64,000 bases of DNA from positions 3,658,001 through 3,722,000 of the forward strand of contig OU015569.1 in NCBI GenBank assembly GCA_907165135.1, given 5' to 3'. A model generated the notes under the pieces. It worked only from the letters and a program-made list of their open reading frames with translations, was not told where the DNA came from and ran no database searches. Shown here piece after piece: positions 15,286 through 35,206 of the stretch. The stretch's first letter is position 1. Every line of letters starts with the position of its first letter. The position numbers and the translations under genes were made by a program. This DNA comes from Oikopleura dioica (taxonomy: Eukaryota; Chordata; Appendicularia; Copelata; Oikopleuridae).

Positions 15286-16400
15286 TCTTGATTAGATACA
15301 AACTTGAATACTGAACTAAAAACAATACAAAAATCTGAACTAAGGAGCAGTCTCTCAAAACACCACCAAAACATCCTTCTCGTTTTCGCGTTCTAGAAAA
15401 TAGAAGTTCTCGAAATTGAGCGAAAAAAATTCAAGGTGTGACGTCACCTCGGGCCAATCAGTGTGCGAATAATGCGCCCAGAATCGATCGAAAAGATGAA
15501 CTTTGAGCTGTAGAGGTGGACTTTGAGAGAAAAACCAAATTCAGACTCAAACTTCATTTCTCAGAAAAAATGTCTCTCGTCGAGTACGATGATCCGTGGT
15601 CTAAGTATTAGGGCATGCTAGTCTTTCTTCCTTCTGAAGTTAAGCCGCACTAATACTTACACAACAGGACCTCAAGTTTGATAGTTTCTCTCTCACTTTT
15701 CGTCGATTGTGAATATCTGCCAGTTAGATATAGTGAGTGCAATATTATTTTCGTCAAAATGAATAATTTCGCCTTCACTGATACCTAGTTCAAGATCTCC
15801 TTCTTTGCTTTTCTCTGTACGTAGATTTGATGCTAGAATTCTCCGAGCGCTGTCAAGGTTTAGACAATAATTGAACAAAAAACTAAGCTTTGGCAGCTCG
15901 CTCAAAGATTCAAACAAGAATATTTTTCTTCTTCATTCCTTTTTACTGACAAGCTAGCCTGCAAGAATCACCTAAAAAGAAGGTGTACAGAACTTCTTAC
16001 CAAAATTAACTGAGCCCCGGAAAACTGAAGAAATTCGAGGTCGAGTCTGAGATGATCCAAAATCGACTGTACCTATCATATAAGTTTGCCGATTTCATCC
16101 ATCCCTGAGGAACGCAGTTTTCAACGCCTAAAATAAAATGTTACACAGAGAGTCGCTGTAGAATCCGTAGCTTCCCATTGGGTGCACACTCAGAACGAGA
16201 ATTTCTAAGTTCAATTCGGAATTATCTGTAGGTAGATTATGGATGCTTTCTTTGGCTGGTTAACCAAAAGATCCCGTTATGAATATAATAGTAAACGGGA
16301 ATCCAAGGGTTGCCCAGACTGAGTTAGCATCAGACAGTCTCTTTTCAAAAGCTTCTCTTTTTTTTCGATTCTTTTCGCGTTGAAATGAGAAGTGTGAATT
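15286..16400. other. HADHA upstream region with weak coding candidates
   Basis: A minus-strand open frame at 15693-15917 (FDENNIALTISNWQIF) has coding-like composition but no clear start or splice partner; it may be a 3' exon of the gene at 16401-16823. On the plus strand an ATG at about 15570 opens a 13-codon frame (MSLVEYDDPWSKY). I cannot assign either. Confidence 0.2.
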
Positions 16401-16823
16401 TCAAGTCGCATTAAACGGCTGGAAAAAGTACAGATATCGAAAACAAAATAACAGTCTGCGAGGCATGCGTCTCTTCGACTTCTCACCGTGAGAATGCCTT
16501 AGCTTGACTCTTTTCGGATCAGTTATTTCGGAATGCGATATCAGTCCGCCTCCAGTATTCATCATTCGTGTTATGTTTATGAAATATTCCTCAATCCTAC
16601 TTTTTGTTAGAAATCTGTAATTCCATGCCACTTCCATCTCTTTGCGGAAAATAGCTAAAAGTGAAATTATATTTTTTCTTATTAGGAGAAACCCCATTCG
16701 GGCGAGGTTCGCTCCGCGCTTTCTAAGAAAAATCGGAAGAGTTTGAGCCGACAAATCAGAATGCTGGAATGCTAACTCACCTAACTCATGGGCCATTAGT
16801 AATGGGCAGCCCAGGACTGCCAT
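16401..16823 (-). CDS. Unrecognised small protein gene, three exons
   Basis: Exons 16781-16823, 16693-16722 and 16401-16654 are joined by introns of 58 and 38 nt with GT-AG ends, and sum to 327 nt (108 aa). The product begins MAVLGCPLLMAHELESAERT and continues with an amphipathic segment (IFRKEMEVAWNYRFLTKSRI) and a basic stretch (HGEKSKRRMPRR). The middle exon is only 30 nt. The last exon may have a further donor at the GTGAGA near 16487, so the C-terminus is uncertain. I recognise no family. Support is the phase consistency of two small introns. Confidence 0.4.
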   Translation of the reverse strand: MAVLGCPLLMAHELGELAFQHSDLSAQTLPIFLRKRGANLARMGFLLIRKNIISLLAIFRKEMEVAWNYRFLTKSRIEEYFINITRMMNTGGGLISHSEITDPKRVKLRHSHGEKSKRRMPRRLLFCFRYLYFFQPFNAT

Positions 16824-17118
16824 ACGGTAATAACCCAAATGTTACTGCACCAGTCCAGTATAGTTGTAGCCGCATTGACCAACTGATTCTCACCGTCGAG
16901 TTAACTTGGGACCAACCGGTTTATTCAAAATAACTTAGTCGAAATACTTTGACTTTATAAATTAAGGGAATGAAAAAGAAATCGGTGACTTGGTGAAAGA
17001 GTCGTCTTAGTGAGGATCTTTTTCCATGTTCAACTTTTAGATGAAAGTTTTTATTTGAGATATGTTTTAGAATGAGTGGCAGACGACATTCGTAAAAGCC
17101 AGCTCGGCAGAATTTGCG

Positions 17119-17727
17119 ATGGGGATTTACAATTTCGACACTTATGAAAACCCGTGCGAGTACACGTGGGTACTTCAGACAAGGTACAGAATACAAAATT
17201 CGACTTTTCGAACTTTAAACAAAATTGTTTTTAGAAATGTCTGCGGCGCTATGCAAATCTTCGTAAACATGATTCTGGTCATCGTGTTTGCCAATGAAAA
17301 GAACTTGTCCTGCCATGAGGGTCTCATCGTCCAACCGGTCATTCAGGTAAGAATCAAGCCTTCACCCGCTGTATGACGATTTGAATGAATGCTATCGTTC
17401 CTTCCCAAACTTTGATTTTCCCAGGGTCTTCTGGGTTTTCTGACTATGGGATCAGCGACCACCGGTGCCTCTGTAACCATGGTCGTCATCAGCGGCCTCC
17501 TCAATCTCGTGGCGATTTTCGTCAACTGGCTCTTTTTCTACCTTTACACGAAGATTCAGCGAAAGTATTTAGCCATCCTCGATTTGTCGCTTTAACAGTA
17601 GTTCAGGGCGGAAAAAGAAGTGCCACTTGGGAGAAAGTACCTGTTCGGCACGATTCTGATGACTCTGATGGCTGGAACCAGCGCAATCATTGGCCTCGCC
17701 TTTCAGACCAAATGCCACAAGATTTAA
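17119..17727 (+). CDS. Small tetraspan membrane protein, family unknown
   Basis: Exons 17119-17183, 17235-17346, 17425-17564 and 17607-17727 sum to 438 nt and encode 145 aa. Four hydrophobic stretches can be read: MQIFVNMILVIVF; LLGFLTMGSATTGASVTMVV; ISGLLNLVAIFVNWLFFYLY; and LFGTILMTLMAGTSAIIGLA. Both ends look cytosolic (start MGIYNFDTYENPCEY, end QTKCHKI). The size and four-helix layout resemble MARVEL or claudin-like small tetraspans, but the claudin W-GLW-C-C signature is absent. All four introns/exons are phase-consistent with GT-AG borders. Confidence 0.62.
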
Positions 17728-18138
17728 ACTAGCAAAATTCCTCCCCCAAGAAGCCATGTAAATACGATACTGAATAAAAATCAACAACTGTTCAACTAAG
17801 CCTGCTTCCCTAACCAAAAGAAAAACAAGAAAGAATTCTTCAGTAATCCCGATTTCCTTGCTATTCCGTCTGTTCTGTTCATAACTTTGCTCATTTGTAC
17901 TACACAGAAACTCCGCAATCTATCCTCTGTACAAACCACTGCTCTCCCTCTATCTCATTTTCTTTCGTTTCCTTTCCAGTGTAGATAATAAAGAGACATA
18001 CAAACAAAGCAAAACTAGAGTTTTGAACAGATTTATTCCCTCCTTTTACGGACAGTTGATTAGTTCGTATTTGAGCTTTTCGAATATTGCTTGAATAATT
18101 GAATTGCATTCGTTTTTCGCAGGATCTTCGCTTTCCCC

Positions 18139-18333
18139 CTTCCTGAGCTCGGCGACCTGTGTGAATAACATGAGTCAGGGTCTGAAATATTTCCAGACAA
18201 CAACAAAACGAAATAACCTTTCCGATCAATTTTCAATTTGCGGCCCCTTTTTTAAAAAGCCGCTACGTGGCTTTTCTTTAGAGATCTTCCAGTCCCTGAC
18301 TCAGTTTTTCTACACAGATTGCTGAGCTCAGCT
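18139..18333. mobile_element. MITE, 'CTGAGTCAGGG' inverted-repeat family, copy 1
   Basis: The left arm from 18139 (CTGAGCTCGGCGACCTGTGT) is mirrored by the right arm ending at 18333, whose reverse complement begins CTGAGCTCAGCAATCTGTGT. Each arm continues into a shared GAGTCAGGG segment, so the inverted repeats are about 50 nt with several mismatches. The centre holds AAAGCCGCTACGTGGCTTTT, a small hairpin shared with the copy at 38.4 kb. No convincing target-site duplication was seen. No transposase is encoded. Confidence 0.6.
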
Positions 18334-18697
18334 CCTTTTTCACTCGCTTCTGATCAGGGACTGCTTCGAACTCACAGTCACAAGAAAAAATTTCTACTGG
18401 ATTACCCTGATTGATCTGAGTTGAATTGAGGATCTCCTCAGCAGAGTCTTCCTCGTCCTCCTCGAGGCTGCAGTCGGACAATTTCAACTTGAGTCTGGCG
18501 ACAATGTTCTTTTCAAAAATAATTAATCGAGACATGAAGTCTCTTCCGTCGGGCCTCACCTGGAGCTCAGAATAGAATAGACCGTAATAGAAGACCGGAA
18601 ATCTGCTCAATGTCACTTGGAATGTGGCCAATAGAACCATCATCTGAGCAAATACGCAAGGATCGAGTAGCATCAGTTTGTCAGCTGGATTTTCCAT
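18278..18697 (-). CDS. Putative unknown protein whose C-terminus lies in a MITE
   Basis: A 139-codon open frame starts MENPADKLMLLDPCVFAQMM. It contains a hydrophobic N-terminal half, an acidic patch (SLEEDEEDSAEEI), and ends within the right arm of the MITE at 18139-18333. An intron could lie around the CTCCAG/GTGAGG junction near 18560. I do not recognise the protein. It may be a chance frame, so treat it as tentative. Confidence 0.27.
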   Translation of the reverse strand: MENPADKLMLLDPCVFAQMMVLLATFQVTLSRFPVFYYGLFYSELQVRPDGRDFMSRLIIFEKNIVARLKLKLSDCSLEEDEEDSAEEILNSTQINQGNPVEIFSCDCEFEAVPDQKRVKKELSSAICVEKLSQGLEDL

Positions 18698-19170
18698 TTT
18701 TTTCTTGCAGAGAAAAAATCACACTGTTCTCGGAAAAAATGGTTCAAAGATACCTTCTGTCGCTCGGCAAGGCTTTTTTCGACACTGTTCAGAAACTTCC
18801 AAAAGGGTATTAATGGGGTTAGGTAGCCGAGCATTTTTCAAGTTAGAAAAAAAAGTAAAGCGGAAGTTATTTCTCTGGGGCGCGTAATTTTATTTGTGAG
18901 TCGTATTGGTCGGCATTAGATACCTTCATTAGATGCGTAGTGTCTGTAACAGTAAGAATAAAATAAGAACTCTAGAACTTTGATTTTTTGCCGCCGAAGG
19001 ACTTTATTCTTCCTAGGGTCAGCAATTTATCGATATCTTTTCCTATTGATTTCTTGCGAGAATACCACGCTTATCAGAAACGGTTTATATTCATTGCTTT
19101 CACTGCTTTGAGAATTTAAAAAGAGATTCGGAGAAACGCTTAGTTTTCCGCCGATGTTTTATAAATGAGA

Positions 19171-19579
19171 TACCGTGGTTTTCCATCTTAAGAGCGCCCA
19201 ACTTAAGAGCGTTTTTGCCAATATTTTCCAAATTTTGTTATCTGAAAAAATCCCAACTTTAGAGCGTTTTTAGGAATTTTTAATTAATAATTAGAATAAC
19301 GTCTATTTCAACCTGAAAAATCATTGAAAAAAATTGTTTTCTACGCTTTTTTCTCAGGTGAAATCATAGCCTCTGATTCAAAGATCGTAATTTTTTTATC
19401 ATAAATAGGTAAAAATGACCTCAGATGCATTTTTAGAGTTTTGGCAAAAATTCTTTTTATGCATTTTCATTCATCATTTTTTCATGTCATCCTAGTTTGA
19501 TCGTAAATTTTCCAACTTAAGAGCGTTTTGGTCTACCTTTGTCATCTGAAAAACGCTCTTAAGATGGAAAACGACGGTA
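19171..19579. mobile_element. Tc1/mariner-type MITE with TA target duplication
   Basis: The left end TACCGTGGTTTTCCATCTTA (19171 onward, continuing AGAGCG) is matched by the right end. The right end's reverse complement reads TACCGTCGTTTTCCATCTTA AGAGCG, with one mismatch in 26 bases. TA flanks both sides. Inside are further copies of the CTTAAGAGCGTTTT motif, near 19200, 19260 and 19515. No coding capacity. The perfect-length termini suggest a fairly recent insertion. Confidence 0.72.
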
Positions 19580-19602
19580 ATACAGACTTCGGACAGGCGG
19601 AA

Positions 19603-19758
19603 TCTGTGCTCGGCAACCTGGGTAGAAAGCCTGAGTCAGGGTTTGAAACATTTTTAATGAAAAGCTGCCAGAATTTAAACTTTTATTTGAAAGATAATTT
19701 ATTTTTATTATGATCTTTCAAACCCTGTTCAGGTTTCTCTACACAAATTACCGATCTC
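19603..19758. mobile_element. MITE, 'CTGAGTCAGGG' family, copy 2
   Basis: The left arm GCTCGGCAACCTGGGTAGAA, then CCTGAGTCAGGGTTTGAAA, is mirrored by a right arm. The reverse complement of that arm is CTGAGATCGGTAATTTGTGT, then AACAGGGTTTGAAAGATCA. The element is about 156 bp with an AT-rich core and no open frame. It sits 24 bp beyond the mariner-type MITE. Its arms match the copies at 18.1, 38.4 and 61.3 kb. Confidence 0.6.
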
Positions 19759-22069
19759 AGGTTGGAATCGGACACCGGTGAGTGATATCGATCGCCTGGC
19801 TACTGTAGTAGTGTCCAAAGAGAGCCGATTAACGGTCGACCAGTCAACCATGCGAGTAACCAGAGAATCATTTTGTCCAAATCCAAATAAGGCAACAAAG
19901 ACACACTTATTTTATTGAAAATGAAAAGTGAAACTCATTACTTTTGAGAACTAGTATATTTTTACAACCATCGACTCTGAGTCGTCTTTTATTAGAGGGG
20001 AACATTTAATCATCAACGATTTTACTGGCGTTAATCCGCAAAAATGGTGATTCTTCTTCTTTCTTATTGCCTCAGAGTTTGAGATTAATATTGTCAGAAT
20101 CGAAGACAGAGAGAGCATTTTTAACGAAGTCGAGAAATTAATTATTGAAGTAAGTTTTCGCTTTGAAAATTCCATCCAGACGAGTAATGGCCGGGCCCAA
20201 GGGGTTGAAACGCCGTGCTGATCGAATCTATTCAGACAACTGAGGCTTCGGTTTAACCCGCTTGAGACTATTATCGCAACGGTCGGTTCGCCATCACCGA
20301 GCTGATTGGCCACATTTCAACACCGCGCGTTTTCAGCTCCGTGGGCGGCTCTTTTCACACGGTCGAACCCTTTTTCTCCGCGCAGAGATATTACCCTAAG
20401 AAAACAACCCTGAGCTGCTTGAGCCCTTTCTTCCGCCCTGCCTCTCAGCTCGCCTCCCTCGTCCATTTACCACGATATTCATTTTACGGCGCCTTTATCT
20501 ACACTGCCGCTCGATGGAAATTTTGATTAGTAAATTAATTGACTTTTTAAATTAATAAAAATTTACTTGAAGTAACCATGACATGGTTTTTCAGCTCCCT
20601 TTTAAAAAGTCCATGCTTTCAATTGTATCCGTAATTTTCTACCAATTTGATAATCGCTAATTGTTATTAAATGATTGTAAAGAGATTTTGAAGTATACAG
20701 TCTGTTATACTGTTGCGAACGTCTGTGCGTGTGCGTGCGGCCGAGTGCAAGGTCAGCACCATTTTCATATTCGGATTTATGGCCCCTCTCACCCGGGGCG
20801 GGCGGCGGCGAAACTGTGTGCTTCAATTTGAAAGAGATTTCTAGTTTCACTCACTCACCGCCCAGCATAAAGCGAAACGCTCTATGAATCATCAGTAAGT
20901 GATGATTGACGGCTTTCATGCGCCCGGGCCAGCCCATCGCCGGTTTTCGCTTTATCCTGTGCAAAATAAAACAAAAAAATAGTGAGACAGTGAGAGAAAC
21001 GGATATTTTTAGATCAAAACCTAAACACCATCGGGACACTACTTTTTACGGCCACTAATAATAAGCTGATGATTAGGCTAGGGACTCTTTGCTGCTTTCT
21101 GCTGACGAATTGAAGAATTTTTCGGAGAAAGTAAAAAGGGAGGCCGGGAGACTGATTTCGGGTGGGATTATTCTTTCTCAATTTATGGTGCCTGAACGCT
21201 GGTATTCTTGTTTAGTTGACAAAAGGCGCGGGCCACTCTCCTCATTCGTGGGTGTCTTTTTGTATGTCGCAGAAACGACAGACACAGAAAGAGAAATTAA
21301 ACTAGCGTAAAAATAAATATCGCTCTTGCTTGCTTGTTACTTGTTTCTCCGCCCTTTTTTTTACTTTTTGGCTTTCCTCCTTGATATCAATGTTTGTTGT
21401 TTGGGCGAGGAGAAAGTATCACTCTAGTAACAGTATCAGATTAAAGAAAAAGCGCGTATGACCTTATTTCGAAAGCAACCCCCGCTGGGCAGACAAAAAT
21501 GTGTTCCATCCATTCCTAAACAAATCCTAAAGAAACCGTCCATTCATAACTTACTCCCTTGCCTGTATGAGTGCGAATGCGAGTTTCGTCTTTTTCACGA
21601 GTTATTTTCTAGATGGCCAATATTTGCGCTGCGAATTTATACAATTTTTCAGTCACTGCACATCAAGGCCAGCTAGAGAGCAGACGCACGAAGACAAAAA
21701 CAGACAGCTCAATGTTTTTTCTAGTGTAGGATTACCTTTCACTACTTTCTTTATTTCTTTCATTCATTCAGCTCGCTTTCAATCCGAAATCGGGCGTGTA
21801 TTTTTGCCCCGTTTTTATTTATTTTCGATAATCATTCAACAACCAGCTCCAAATGCAAACCAACCGCTACGTTTCTTTTTTTTCCGCTCATCACACGAAA
21901 TTAACTCCAACTTTTTTCCGCGAAAAAGAAAGAGAAAAATCTATTTCGTCTTTTTTGTTTTTTTTCGGCCAAGTACTGTTGAGTAGCGATTGACGTGTGT
22001 ATTCTTTTCAGATACTGTATATTGTGAGTCCCGTTTGACAAGCTAGGCGTCTTTCCAGCACCTTCGAAT

Positions 22070-22222
22070 ATGGCCTCTCGTCAACCAAGGACGCGGGGTG
22101 AGCGGACGCGGCGAACTTTGGAGAACTTTCAACCCGTCGCCGCCCCATCCGCATCTACCTTCGGCGCCAGGCCCGCGCCGCAGCCCTCCGCCCGTTCCTC
22201 AGCCGCTGCCAAACCGACTAGG
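22070..22222 (+). CDS. Candidate first coding exon (Arg/Pro/Ala-rich), possibly myosin N-terminal variant
   Basis: An ATG at 22070 opens MASRQPRTRGERTRRTLENF, then Pro/Ala/Ser-rich sequence ending in KPT-R at a GTACGT donor (phase 2). It is GC-rich against AT-rich surroundings, as expected of an exon. The next gene downstream on this strand is myosin II, whose first certain exon starts at 26038, so this may encode an alternative N-terminal extension. The joining acceptor has not been identified with certainty; it could equally belong to a separate short gene. Confidence 0.35.
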
Positions 22223-25110
22223 TACGTTCCTTTACAAGTTCAAAACGCAGCAATTAGCAATTTTAACAAAGGCCAGCGCGACAATAGTCCCGCTTACGAG
22301 ATATCCCCGTCCAAATCCAACAAAAAAGCAGTTGAATTTAACTAGACGAGCGAAATTCATTTGCCTCCGCATACATCGCTCGTTAAAATCAAGCTTTGAA
22401 GTGCGGATTTGCTTTTGACACAAGACACTACATTTATCATGTTATGGTCGATTTTACAAACGATGATATTTTCATTCAGCCATCCATATTCTTTCAAATT
22501 AGTTGAGCAAAACTTGCCGGGTCAATTTTCGTCTGGCGTCTTTTAGGCTTTGAGAGGTGCACTCTGAATTCTCCAGTAACAAAGGCGAAATCAAGCCGTC
22601 TCGTGCGTGGCTGGCCCTTTGATCAATGAACAGGTGCACCTCGTTAGCAGAAATCCAATTCAAATATTGAAAGTAGGACAATTTGGAGGAGCACTTTTGA
22701 CAGCGCATTATCCGTCAAAAAGGCAACATTCCAAAACTAGTCTTGCAAACTTCTGTTTACTGCCGGTTACAACAATTGATGCTATTTGCGCATCGTAGGA
22801 TTTCTACGACTGGGGTCGGAAGCTGGATGCCTTAAAATTGCCTAACCCAACCCACTTTTGCAGCTCCCATTTCCGAGCCCAGTCGCCGCGGGCTTCATTA
22901 ACGCCTCGATAAAGCAGACGTAAACACAACTTCAAACCATTCTTAACAAACCCTTATCATGCTACTTTGGAAAAGGAAGTCATATCCGAGCTTTTGCTAC
23001 GGGCCTAGATTGGTGGCTAATTAAGCAATTTCGGTTCAAAAAAGATAAATCAAAAATGTGTCACCGGACAATAGATGGAATAGAGAAACAAGGCCAAAAC
23101 CTACTTTCTCGTTTTCCACCTCAGATTTCGATTTTTCGAGAGATTCCAATAACAAGTGTCGTTTATTGATAATTTATCAAAAACAAAGACATAAAATGCC
23201 ATTTCACGAGGTGACATTCAGGACAATTAAGAGATTAATGGTTCTGAGTAAATCAGCTTGACTGATCGCTTAACAGCTTTTAAAATGTTTCCTTTGATAT
23301 TGCCAAAGTGTTTGAAACGCGTTCGAGTTTTTATAATTACCAAAGTTGTCAAAAATTGTCATCGGCGCCACATTGATGATCGGCCAGTCACGAAAAATGA
23401 GAAAAAACTATTCGGACGAGCGTTGTGATCGTGTGATGCTTAGGCATCCTTTTGTCAATCTTCCTCCATAAAACCGGTTGACTTGAGTTTTTAAATAGAT
23501 GCAGCCGCACATCAAGAGAAAGAGAGACGGCGAGTAGTGGCGAGTGACCCTGGAGGCATTTAGGGAAACACCAGTAGAGAGTTACAGAGACGGAGCATTT
23601 ACTATTCAACGAAAGATTCTAGTGAACGACCAAACTTAGATCCTCTCCGAAGAGAGTATTTTATTTTCGTAAAGAGCAAAGGAAAGCCGAGGGAGATAGA
23701 CATTCGCCTTTTGTGTGCGGAGAGTGCTTATCTCCCAAGAATGCCATTTCCGGTCGTATTTTGCTTCTTGGACGAGCGTCAGATCAAGCACCTGTTAGCA
23801 TATTTATAGCTCCAAAAGCCGCAAGTCTTTGACACTCCAAATTTTCGCGATAAGGTTCCTCTCCTTAATTTACGTTTATTCTGCCATTTGGATGGAAATA
23901 AATCATAAACGTGTCAATTGTGACGAGTGGCTCTGATTCCATCGCAATTCTTTTTCGATGTTCTTGATGCGTTTTGCCATTTTTATTGCTCCGCTCTAGA
24001 CACTTGATAAGCCCGCTAATCTGAGGGGTTATAAATGCATTTGCCCCGATAGAAATACAGTTACTACTTTCGTAAACATTAGTTCTGAGGCTTTTGAGCG
24101 AGCTAGCCTCGCTCTTGTTTATCTTCGGCGTGAACTCGGTCGTATCCTCCTTTCGAGGAGGTGGGATAAATTCGATATCGTCTCAGTGTGGGAGTAACAC
24201 AGCAAGGTTTTCCTCCAGCAAGCAAGGACTTTTCGAAAGTACTGCAATTACGGGAACAATCTGTTTGATTCCCTCTTTGTGAATCATATTTTTCGACTGA
24301 CCTCAGTTGGCAAATGTGGAAATGCCAACAGTGCTCCGACTATCCAAACATCTCTCCCTTTATGCTTCCAGCACACTCGCCATTATTATGCGTAACATAT
24401 TAACTATTTGACTATCTTCTCTACGGAAGACCCTTTCTCAGATTTCTACTTGTACAGCCGTTTTTTTTTCTTCTATTTTTTTTAAATTTTCTCGCCGTTT
24501 AGAGAACAAGAGGAGTCGGCATTGAAAACCCCTAAAATGGGAGATAAAGAACAGTAAGTCGGATTACAGTAAAAATGTTCTCCAAGAATCTCACTATTTT
24601 AAATTTTCGGATGGCTTTGATTGGCAATCCTAGCACAATACAAATAGCACGACTGTAAATTCCCATTAATTTTTCAATTTGGCTCAACAAGATCAATGAT
24701 TTTCCTCATTTTACGAGGCAAGCTGCGGGTTTGACTGCGTAAATATTTGTGAACGTTCCTCGTTATTTTTTCTACGTTCCGGCCCTGCTGACACAGTGAC
24801 ATATTCAGGCAGCTAGCCAACAGCTGATCTCCGACACTGTCAAAAATTCTGTACGCCGCTTGAAAATTTTTGCTCTGGCGCAATATCAAGTTCTTAAAAT
24901 AATAGTAAACATTAGAAACGGGGTTAATTCGTTGGAAACTTGCAATCGATTAGATTTGGACCCATTTAACCGATAAAAATCACCAAGACCGAAAACATGA
25001 TTTCGATTGAAGCTTCACCTGTTTTGCAGTCGGACTTCGACTATTTCTCTCCAAAAACAAGCCAGTTCCGAAATCGGGGAGCTTCGTGAAAGAGCGGTTA
25101 TTTTTTGGGT
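22223..25110. other. Long non-coding stretch upstream of myosin II
   Basis: I find no gene of recognisable family here. One possible mini-exon starts at an ATG near 24538 (context AAAATGG), encodes MGDKE and ends at CA/GTAAGT, phase 2. The rest is AT-rich and holds no repeats or RNA genes that I can see. It is plausibly 5' introns and regulatory sequence of the myosin gene. Confidence 0.3.
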
Positions 25111-25473
25111 ATGCAGCGAGATTTTATTAAAAGAGATATGAAGCAAGAAAGAGCGAGCCTTTCAGAGCTGAACCTTCCAACCAGTCCCATAACGCGACTC
25201 GATGGAACTCTTCCAAAGCGCAAACCGTTTCGATCCTCAACAAAACGGGGACGGAATGAGTTTAATTTTGAAAAGGAAAACTCGGAAATTAAAAAGGAAT
25301 CTACCATTACCAAAACGTAAGTCAGCAGGGTTCCACCGCTACAAAAGAGGGCTTGGGTTCTGATCAAAGTTCCCGCGCCTCCTGGGGTGGTCACAAGAAC
25401 GTGCGAAATCGGACCGAGGTGTCATCCCTCTTCTCCTAGTGTCCGTTTTATTTCAGCTCAGAAGAGAGTTAAA
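25111..25473 (+). CDS. Small basic protein or alternative exon upstream of myosin
   Basis: Exon 25111-25318 begins MQRDFIKRDMKQERASLSEL and ends in ESTITK-T at a strong GTAAGT donor in phase 2. If it joins the TTTATTTCAG acceptor at 25457, the frame adds SEES and stops, giving about 74 residues rich in Lys, Arg and Ser. Otherwise it could be an alternative 5' exon of the myosin gene, since all three candidate upstream exons (22.1, 24.5 and 25.1 kb) end in phase 2. No family recognised. Confidence 0.35.
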
Positions 25474-26037
25474 TACACTCAATTGATTATAAATAAGAAC
25501 ACTTCCCTTTTTTATTTCACATTTTTTTATCGAAAAGCTTCACTTGCACAAACTCCAAAATGCCCCCGAGTGGGCCTACCGACTTCAAAATATTTAATTC
25601 AAGGCACGAAAAATTAGAGATTCAAAGAAAACAAGAGCTCGTTTAACATGGTTTTTTAGGTCTCCTGCCAGTGACCAGGAAGCACTGAAGTACCTTTCCA
25701 ACAAACAAAGCAGACTGAATGACAGTAGTATGCAGGTATGAGAAGCTTGATAAGACGGAACAGAGGCCCCTCGATTCGAAATAGCTAATAGCAATATACA
25801 TCTGGCCGTGAAATATTTGCCGTGGCGATTTATTATGTCGCGTCTCCGCAGCTCCGTTGACCTTTCTATTGATTGCCAAGTCAAAGCGTAGCCTAACGAA
25901 AACACAGGATCACATTCCTATTGAGTGATCTTGTCTTTCGGTACACGTCACTCCGCTGACTTGATAGGTCACCGAGTTAATACTATCACTAAATTATCAT
26001 GTCTCTCAGAAAAACAAGCGACCGTTAAGTTGTGTTG

Positions 26038-34294
<8,257 letters not shown>

Positions 34295-35206
34295 CTCTAT
34301 TTATACTGCATTTTGAGCCCTTGTTACAGTATGTTGCGCCCCTTTAAAACTCACGCTCAACTTTTCATACAGTACTTACTCAGTAAGTCTTACTGTTGCT
34401 TCTTCTCCCACTTCTACTTTTGTACTTATCCCCCGTTCTGTGCCTAAACCTCTCCTTGCGACAATCAAGCACACCCTCACAGCATAGTTTTTTTATCTCT
34501 TATCAAAAGCAGAATATTAATAATAATAATAATGATAAGACGTTTCGTTCAAGACTCAACGGTATGACACGCCTTACCGCATGCTGACCCTCTTCTTTTT
34601 GAATAATAATCTGTACTTTGAATTTCGTTTTTGCTTATCTTTTTTAAATGCTCTTGAAGCCATTCCGTCGCCCCAATTCACATGTTCGACAGTTTCGTTT
34701 AACTTCAAAATTGCAACTTAGCACCAACCCTTTCCCCGATCAACCCCGACTTACTACTAATCGTACCTTCATAAATCAGTATCGCCAAACATCAAAAAAA
34801 ATAATTCAATAAAAATGCTTTAACTTAGACCAGTTGATTTACCATTCCAACAAAGAAAATATCAGTGTTTCTTTGAGGAGTTACTTGTCTATATTTTTGC
34901 AGGATTTCTTTTTTTTAATGCATGTCAAAGCTTATAAAAGGGACTGATTAGCAGGTTATCGACAAGGAAAATCGGCAGGAAAATATTAATTATTCGATGA
35001 AGATCCCCTTTATTCGGGCCAAATTATTCAAAGCGATTTCTTTTCGTCTTGAGAGAAGTACTAAGCTCGAATATATCCCGTGCACGCTGTAAGTACTTTT
35101 TGGAAGCACGATCTTCTTAACAACATAATTTATTCACTTGCTTGATATATAAGTATTTATCTTATTCTCATCCTAACAGTAATCAGATTAGAGTCCAAAG
35201 AAAAGC
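34295..35206. other. Myosin 3' UTR and upstream region of next gene
   Basis: The myosin 3' end is followed by AT-rich sequence with a short AAT repeat near 34517 and an AATAAA at about 34806-34811. A TATAAA at 34933-34938 precedes a possible untranslated exon that ends at a GTAAGT donor near 35091. That exon also contains a 31-codon upstream ORF (MKIPFIRAKLFKAISF). Confidence 0.4.
34933..34938 (+). promoter_or_regulatory. Possible TATA box of small secreted-protein gene
   Basis: TATAAA within CTTATAAAAGG, upstream of a spliced leader-like 5' exon and of the signal-peptide ATG at 35207. Confidence 0.4.

Larger units (their letters stand above)
18700..22069. other. Gene-poor upstream region with MITEs
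   Basis: Apart from the two MITEs listed separately, I see no gene I can support. A minus-strand frame at 19951-20313 (MANQLGDGEPTVAIIVSSGL) has fair codon content but no splice partner or recognisable domain. The stretch 20500-22000 is rich in poly-T/poly-A runs. Confidence 0.25.

Noticed and set aside
15600-15660. Resemblance to 5S rRNA ('GAAGTTAAGCCGCAC')
   Set aside because: Only a short match to the loop B/helix III region; no internal control region or surrounding 120-nt fold was seen.
19951-20313. 120-codon minus-strand frame
   Set aside because: No conserved motif, weak start context, and no splice partners; kept only as a note in the spacer entry.
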